DNA from: Halorarius halobius
GTDB lineage: Archaea > Halobacteriota > Halobacteria > Halobacteriales > Haloarculaceae
NCBI RefSeq assembly: GCF_024298865.1
Contig: NZ_CP101161.1
Span: forward strand, 1,943,227-2,007,226
Reading direction: 5' to 3'
DNA length: 64,000 nucleotides
Shown: positions 59,995 to 64,000 of the stretch, piece after piece
How positions within the stretch are numbered: position 1 is the first letter of the stretch
How the letters are laid out: each line of letters begins with the position of its first letter
Notes under the pieces: generated by a model
Seen by the model: only the letters and a program-made list of their open reading frames with translations
What the model was told of the DNA's origin: nothing
The model's database searches: none
Made by a program: the position numbers and the translations under genes

Positions 59995-60900
59995 ATGAGC
60001 AGTCGGCTCCGGCGCGTCGCCGTCCGGGCGTACGAGCGGCTCCTCGAGCGGGAACTCGACGGCGCACCGACACACGTCGCCGTCATCCAGGACGGCAACC
60101 GGCGGTACGCCGAGTCGCAAGGGAAAGAGCGGACGCAGGGCCACCACGCCGGCGCCGAGACCACCGAGTCGATGCTCCGGTGGTGCCGCGACCTCGGCGT
60201 GGAGGAACTCACGCTGTACACGTTCTCGACGGAGAACTTCGAGCGCCCCGAGCACGAACGCGAGGAGCTGTTCGACCTCATCGAGGAGAAGCTCCGGGCG
60301 TTCGCCGACCGCGAGGAGGTCCACGAGAACCGCGTCCGCATCCGCGCCATCGGCGAACTCGACCGCCTGCCCGAGCGCGTGCGCGACGCCGTCGACTACG
60401 CCGACGAGCGCACCCGCGGCTACGACGACCTGCATCTGAACGTCGCGCTCGCGTACGGCGGCCGCGCCGAACTGCTGGGCGTCGCCCGCGACGTGGCCCG
60501 CGACGTGGCCGCCGGTGACCTCGACCCCGCCGACATCGACGCCGCCGAACTGGAGAGCCGGCTGTACGACAAGCCGGCCCGGGACGTGGACCTCATCATC
60601 CGGCCGGGCGGCGAGGAGCGCACCTCCAACTTCCTGCCGTGGCACGCCAACGGCAACGAGGCCGCCGCGTTCTTCTGTACGCCCTACTGGCCGGAGTTCC
60701 GGCGCGTCGACTTCCTGCGGGCCATCCGCACCTACGAGTCGCGCCAGGAGTCGTGGCGCCGCACCCGCGCGGAGCGGGCGCTGGCGCTGGTCCGGTCGGT
60801 CACCGACCGCGAGTTGACCGAGGCGAAGCGCGTGCTCGGACAGTTCCGCGGGTCGCTCCCCGACGGGGAACTCGACGAGGAACTGGAGACGGCGGACTGA
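59995..60900 (+). CDS. uppS: cis-Prenyltransferase (undecaprenyl/dolichyl diphosphate synthase family), catalytic type
   Basis: The 301-residue protein keeps the catalytic N-terminal motif HVAVIQDGNRRYAES with Asp33, followed by GHHAGAETTESMLRWCRDLG, LTLYTFSTENFERP and VRIRAIGELDRLP. It condenses isopentenyl diphosphate units into the long polyprenyl chain used for N-glycosylation lipid carriers. The C-terminal substrate motif is altered (IIRPGGEERTSNFLPWHANG instead of RTSGE-R-SNFLLWQ). It also has a tail of about 45 residues after the fold, with no terminal RxG. Confidence 0.88.
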   Translation: MSSRLRRVAVRAYERLLERELDGAPTHVAVIQDGNRRYAESQGKERTQGHHAGAETTESMLRWCRDLGVEELTLYTFSTENFERPEHEREELFDLIEEKLRAFADREEVHENRVRIRAIGELDRLPERVRDAVDYADERTRGYDDLHLNVALAYGGRAELLGVARDVARDVAAGDLDPADIDAAELESRLYDKPARDVDLIIRPGGEERTSNFLPWHANGNEAAAFFCTPYWPEFRRVDFLRAIRTYESRQESWRRTRAERALALVRSVTDRELTEAKRVLGQFRGSLPDGELDEELETAD

Positions 60901-60972
60901 CGCGGGGGTCCGGGTCCCACCGGCTGAGACTCACCGCCCGGGACGATACTACTGCGGTGCGTCCGTACGAGT

Positions 60973-61641
60973 ATGGAGCCACAGTCTCACTCCGACGACG
61001 TGGTCGCCTCGACGGCCACGCCCACCGACCTCCTGTTCGGCGTTCCCGCTCGCCACGCCGCGGGCGTCCTCCTGCTTTTCGTGAGCGCCGTCGCCATCCT
61101 CGGCATCATCACCGCGGAGGCGTTGTATCCCGGCTACAACGTCGTCCGGGAGATAAGCGATCTCGGGGCGTCGCGGCCCCCCAACAGCGTCATCGTCGAG
61201 CCCGCCGCGACGGTGTTCAACACGACGATGCTGCTGTCCGGCGCGGGTCTGCTCGCGGCGACGGCGTTCGTCCACCGCGCGCTCGGCGACCGTTCGCTCA
61301 CGGTGACGCTCGGCCTGTTCGGGCTCGGCGTCTTCGGCGTCGGCGTGTTCGACGGGAGCGAGGCGCCGATGCACGGCATCTTCGCGCTCCTGACGTTCAC
61401 CACCGGCGGGCTCGCCGCGCTGGCGTCGGCCCGCGCCGTCGAGACGCCGTTCCGCTACGTCGCCGCGGCGTTCGGCGCCGTCTCGCTGACGATGCTCGTC
61501 TCCGTCATCCTCCTCGGCGACGCCCACCCGCTCATCGCCATCGGGCTCGGCGGCATCGAGCGGTGGGTCGTCTACCCCCTGCTCGTCTGGACCGCCGGCT
61601 TCGGCGGCGTCCTGCTCGGCGAGGGTGGAATCGACGGGTGA
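60973..61641 (+). CDS. DUF998 membrane protein
   Basis: The 222-residue protein has six hydrophobic segments with the DUF998 pattern: VREISDLGASRPPNSVIVEP, ATVFNTTMLLSGAGLLAATA and IFALLTFTTGGLAALASARA. Function unknown. It lies 72 bases after the cis-prenyltransferase on the same strand. Confidence 0.8.
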   Translation: MEPQSHSDDVVASTATPTDLLFGVPARHAAGVLLLFVSAVAILGIITAEALYPGYNVVREISDLGASRPPNSVIVEPAATVFNTTMLLSGAGLLAATAFVHRALGDRSLTVTLGLFGLGVFGVGVFDGSEAPMHGIFALLTFTTGGLAALASARAVETPFRYVAAAFGAVSLTMLVSVILLGDAHPLIAIGLGGIERWVVYPLLVWTAGFGGVLLGEGGIDG

Positions 61642-61662
61642 GCCGTTGGTGAGCCGTTACGC

Positions 61663-62271
61663 TCACCGCCCGAACCGACGCTGGCGCTCCTGGTACTCCC
61701 GGAGCGCGCGCAGGTAGTCCCGCTTGCGGAAGTCCCGCCAGTTCACGTCCGTGAAGTACAGTTCCGAGTAGACGGACTGCCATATCATGAAGTCCGAGAG
61801 GCGCTCGGCCCCCGTCTTGATGACGAGGTCCGGCGGCGTCTGGAACACGAGCCGGTCCTCGATGTGTGACTCGTCGATGTCGTCGGGGTCCAACTCGCCG
61901 CGGTCGACGGCCTCCGCGATGCCGCGGACGGCGGTGGCGAACTCCGCTTTCCCCCCGAGACCGATGGACACCTGCACCGGCGCGTCCGCCGGTTCGTCGT
62001 CGTCGGGGCCGCGGACGGCGACCTCGCGGGGGAAGTCGAGTTCGGCGAACGCACCCGTCAGCGTCGGCACGGCGTCGGCGTCCAGCACCGACACCGAGAC
62101 GAGCACGTGCTCGGCGCCGTAGTCGAACGCCCACCGGAGGAAGGCGGCGAGCGTGTCGTACGCGCCGGGTTCCAGCAGGTCCCGCTCGGTGATGACGAGC
62201 GCGACCCGTTCGGGCCGCTCGGCGTCCGACAGGCGGATGCGGGCGGCGAGATACCGGTCGTACAGTCCCAC
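61663..62271 (-). CDS. cis-Prenyltransferase homologue lacking the catalytic Asp motif
   Basis: The 202-residue protein matches the cis-prenyltransferase fold in its C-terminal half (DLVIKTGAERLSDFMIWQSV then YSELYFTDVNWRDFRKRDYL), but its N-terminus reads ERVALVITERDLLEPGAYDT where HVA-I-DGNRR should be, so the catalytic Asp and phosphate-binding loop are absent. The last residues are QRRFGR, giving an RxG at the very C-terminus as in the non-catalytic NgBR/Nus1 subunits. I infer a regulatory or completing subunit for the synthase at 59995. The start is a GTG. Confidence 0.8.
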   Translation of the reverse strand: MGLYDRYLAARIRLSDAERPERVALVITERDLLEPGAYDTLAAFLRWAFDYGAEHVLVSVSVLDADAVPTLTGAFAELDFPREVAVRGPDDDEPADAPVQVSIGLGGKAEFATAVRGIAEAVDRGELDPDDIDESHIEDRLVFQTPPDLVIKTGAERLSDFMIWQSVYSELYFTDVNWRDFRKRDYLRALREYQERQRRFGR

Positions 62272-62338
62272 GGGCGGACGTACCGGCCCCGGGGCGTAAG
62301 CCTCCCGGTCGCCGCCGGCGGGTCGCCTGAAAGGTTGG

Positions 62339-62346
62339 TACTTAAG
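62339..62346 (+). promoter_or_regulatory. TATA-like box of the DUF92 gene
   Basis: TACTTAAG lies 25-32 bases before the GTG at 62371, supporting a leaderless GTG start. Confidence 0.5.
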
Positions 62347-62370
62347 TGTTCGACGGGGGAACGACGGAGC

Positions 62371-63765
62371 GTGAACGGCAACCTCGGGCGGGCGGGGCTG
62401 TTCGCCGTCGTGGGGGCGCTCGCGCTGGTGGTCCCTGCGCTCGGCGGGCGCCCCACACCCCGGACGGCGGCGGTGCTGTCGGCCGTCCCGTTCGCGGTCG
62501 TCGCCGGGCTCGGTCTGTTCGTCGTCGACCGCGACAGCCGCGCGTTCGAGCTGTTCGCCAGCCCCGGCGATTACGAGGAGGGGCGGCTGTTCAGCCTCGC
62601 CGGGTTCGCGCTGGCGGCCGCCGGCCTCGCCATCCTCGCGTCCCGGTTCGGGTTGCCGTCGTACGTCTACGTCGGTACGGTGTTCGTGCTGACCGGCGGC
62701 AACCTCGCCGCCGAACTGTCGAAGCGTGTCTCCGCCGACACGTTCGTCACGACGAGTGCGTTCGCAGTCGGCGGGTTCCTCGCAGGTCTGTTCGGGGAGG
62801 GGCTGGCCCTCCTCGCCGGCGCGACCGGCGGGGGCCTCCGCCTCTACGACCACGTCGTGTCGGCGACCGGCCTCGGGGCGAACGTCGCGTGGCCGACCGT
62901 GCTCGCGGCGCTGGCGTTCCTCGCGGCCGCGGGCGCCATCGCGGCCGCACTGTTGCGGTCGATGCTGCTCCAGCGCGACGACCCGCTGGTGATGGTGTCG
63001 GTGGCGCTTTTGCTGTGGCTGTTCGTCGGCCTCGACGTGGCGGTGCCGCCACAGCGACTGCTGGTCGGCCTGCTGGTCACCGTCCTGCTCGGCTATCTCG
63101 CCTACTCGCTCGGCACCGCCTCCGTCCCCGGGATGCTGACCGGCGTCCTGCTGGCGCTCCTGGCGGTCGTGCTCGGGGGGTACGGCTGGTTCGCGCTCCT
63201 GTTGACGTTCTTCGGCGTCGGCGGCCTCTCCTCGAAGTTCCGCTACGAGGAGAAGCGCGAACGTGGCATCGCCGAGGACAACGAGGGCGCCCGCGGGTCG
63301 GGCAACGTGCTCGCCAACTCCGCGGCGGCGCTCGCGGCCGTCCTCGCGTTCGCCGCCAGCGACACCGTCGGCGTCGCGCCCGAACTCGCGCGGTTCGCGT
63401 TCGCGGGCGCGGTCGCCACTGCCCTCGCGGACACCCTCTCATCGGAGTTCGGCGGCCTGTTCGACGACCCGCGGCTCGTCACCACCTTCGAGCGGGTCGA
63501 GCCCGGCACCGACGGCGCGGTGACCTGGCAGGGCGAACTCGCTGGGCTCGTCGGCGCGGGCGTCATCGCGGGCATCGCCGCGGTGTTCTTCGACCTCGGC
63601 CCGCTCCCGACGCTGGCCATCGTCGGCGGCGGGTTCGTCGGCATGACCGTCGACAGCGTGCTCGGCGCCACCGTCGAGGGCGGGATGCTCGGCAACCAGG
63701 CCGTGAACCTGCTGGCGACGCTCGGCGGGGCCGTCGGCTGTACGCTGTTCGCCCTGCTCGTATGA
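62371..63765 (+). CDS. DUF92 integral membrane protein, possible prenyl-phosphate kinase relative
   Basis: The 464-residue protein has about twelve hydrophobic segments. The DUF92 region begins after the middle (GYGWFALLLTFFGVGGLSSK with the Lys/Arg-rich YEEKRERGIAEDNEGARGSG, then ALADTLSSEFGGLF and the C-terminal TVDSVLGATVEGGMLGNQAV). DUF92 includes the plant phytyl-phosphate kinase VTE6, so a role in isoprenoid-phosphate metabolism is reasonable next to cis-prenyltransferases. The N-terminal half is an extra membrane region. It couples to the next gene through ATGA. Confidence 0.8.
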   Translation: MNGNLGRAGLFAVVGALALVVPALGGRPTPRTAAVLSAVPFAVVAGLGLFVVDRDSRAFELFASPGDYEEGRLFSLAGFALAAAGLAILASRFGLPSYVYVGTVFVLTGGNLAAELSKRVSADTFVTTSAFAVGGFLAGLFGEGLALLAGATGGGLRLYDHVVSATGLGANVAWPTVLAALAFLAAAGAIAAALLRSMLLQRDDPLVMVSVALLLWLFVGLDVAVPPQRLLVGLLVTVLLGYLAYSLGTASVPGMLTGVLLALLAVVLGGYGWFALLLTFFGVGGLSSKFRYEEKRERGIAEDNEGARGSGNVLANSAAALAAVLAFAASDTVGVAPELARFAFAGAVATALADTLSSEFGGLFDDPRLVTTFERVEPGTDGAVTWQGELAGLVGAGVIAGIAAVFFDLGPLPTLAIVGGGFVGMTVDSVLGATVEGGMLGNQAVNLLATLGGAVGCTLFALLV

Positions 63766-64000
63766 TTCGGGCGGCCAGGCCCGCCGACCAAGCCGCAGTC
63801 GAGGCGTTGCAGTCTCATCTCGATGCGCCTGCTCCCGACCTGCTCGACGCCGCGTTCGCCGGCGTCGGCGACCTGCTCGTCGCCGTCGACGACGGCGTCG
63901 TCGGCTACGCGCTGGCGGTGCCCGGCGACCCGGAGGCCGACCCGAGCGTCGTCTACCTCGCGGAACTGGTGGTCTCGCCCGAGGCCCGCCGACAGGGGTG
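63762..64000 (+). CDS. GNAT-family N-acetyltransferase (partial)
   Basis: The window cuts this gene after about 79 residues. The start IRAARPADQAAVEALQSHLD, then DLLVAVDDGVVGYALAV and VVYLAELVVSPEARRQG, is the GNAT fold up to the start of the acetyl-CoA binding loop (the R-R-Q-G of motif A). A RimI-like or small-molecule acetyltransferase is possible. Its ATG overlaps the DUF92 stop by four bases. Confidence 0.8.
   Translation, partial: MIRAARPADQAAVEALQSHLDAPAPDLLDAAFAGVGDLLVAVDDGVVGYALAVPGDPEADPSVVYLAELVVSPEARRQG

Overview
The window is a stretch of haloarchaeal chromosome (class Halobacteria). Supporting signs are the very high GC, proteins rich in Asp and Glu, start codons often lying about 25-35 bases after an AT-rich TATA-like box with no ribosome binding site (leaderless transcripts), an intron-containing elongator tRNA-Met, a siroheme-dependent haem route, HMG-CoA reductase and cis-prenyltransferases for isoprenoid lipids, and many small zinc-ribbon proteins typical of this class. 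I cannot name the genus. I see no transposase, CRISPR array, rRNA gene or prophage.

Layout. 1-9.6 kb: sugar-phosphate and nucleoside salvage (ribose-1,5-bisphosphate isomerase fragment, deoC), a tRNA methylthiotransferase, an acetamidase, a CDF metal transporter, an isolated Rieske protein, a HIT protein, methionine aminopeptidase and an isoaspartyl peptidase. 9.7-16.9 kb: isocitrate dehydrogenase, a cupin plus two paralogous lipoproteins in one overlapping operon, HMG-CoA reductase and an amidohydrolase. 17-20.6 kb: the NAD operon nadA-nadB-nadC, with overlapping reading frames. 20.5-28.7 kb: phosphoglycerate mutase, the DNA-end-processing pair NurA and HerA (each with its own near-identical promoter and separated by two opposite-strand genes), and a universal stress protein. 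28.7-33.5 kb: a CBS-domain/ribosome-hibernation-like fusion, tRNA-Val, then two secreted paralogous proteins built from an unfamiliar four-cysteine module. 33.6-37.5 kb: trpD-trpF-trpE-trpG. 38-41.3 kb: adenosylcobalamin-dependent ribonucleotide reductase preceded by a coupled 24-codon ORF. 41.3-55.8 kb: a mixed region with a molybdopterin oxidoreductase, membrane proteins, the intron-containing tRNA-Met, an S66 peptidase, an aldo-keto reductase, a PrsW protease, RNase H and a SprT-like protein. 55.8-59.1 kb: the haem/siroheme branch (hemA, precorrin-2 dehydrogenase, fused siroheme decarboxylase halves). 59.2-64 kb: cold-shock protein, two complementary cis-prenyltransferase homologues, DUF998 and DUF92 membrane proteins and the start of an acetyltransferase.

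Most of the window is ordinary core metabolism. The parts least explained by known families are the two secreted proteins at 30.35-33.49 kb, the pair of cis-prenyltransferase homologues at 60.0-62.3 kb in which each has lost motifs the other keeps, the leader ORF in front of the ribonucleotide reductase, and paired GTACAT boxes over the predicted trp start site. Family assignments come from reading the translated sequences; no database search was run. DUF numbers are from memory and should be read as tentative.
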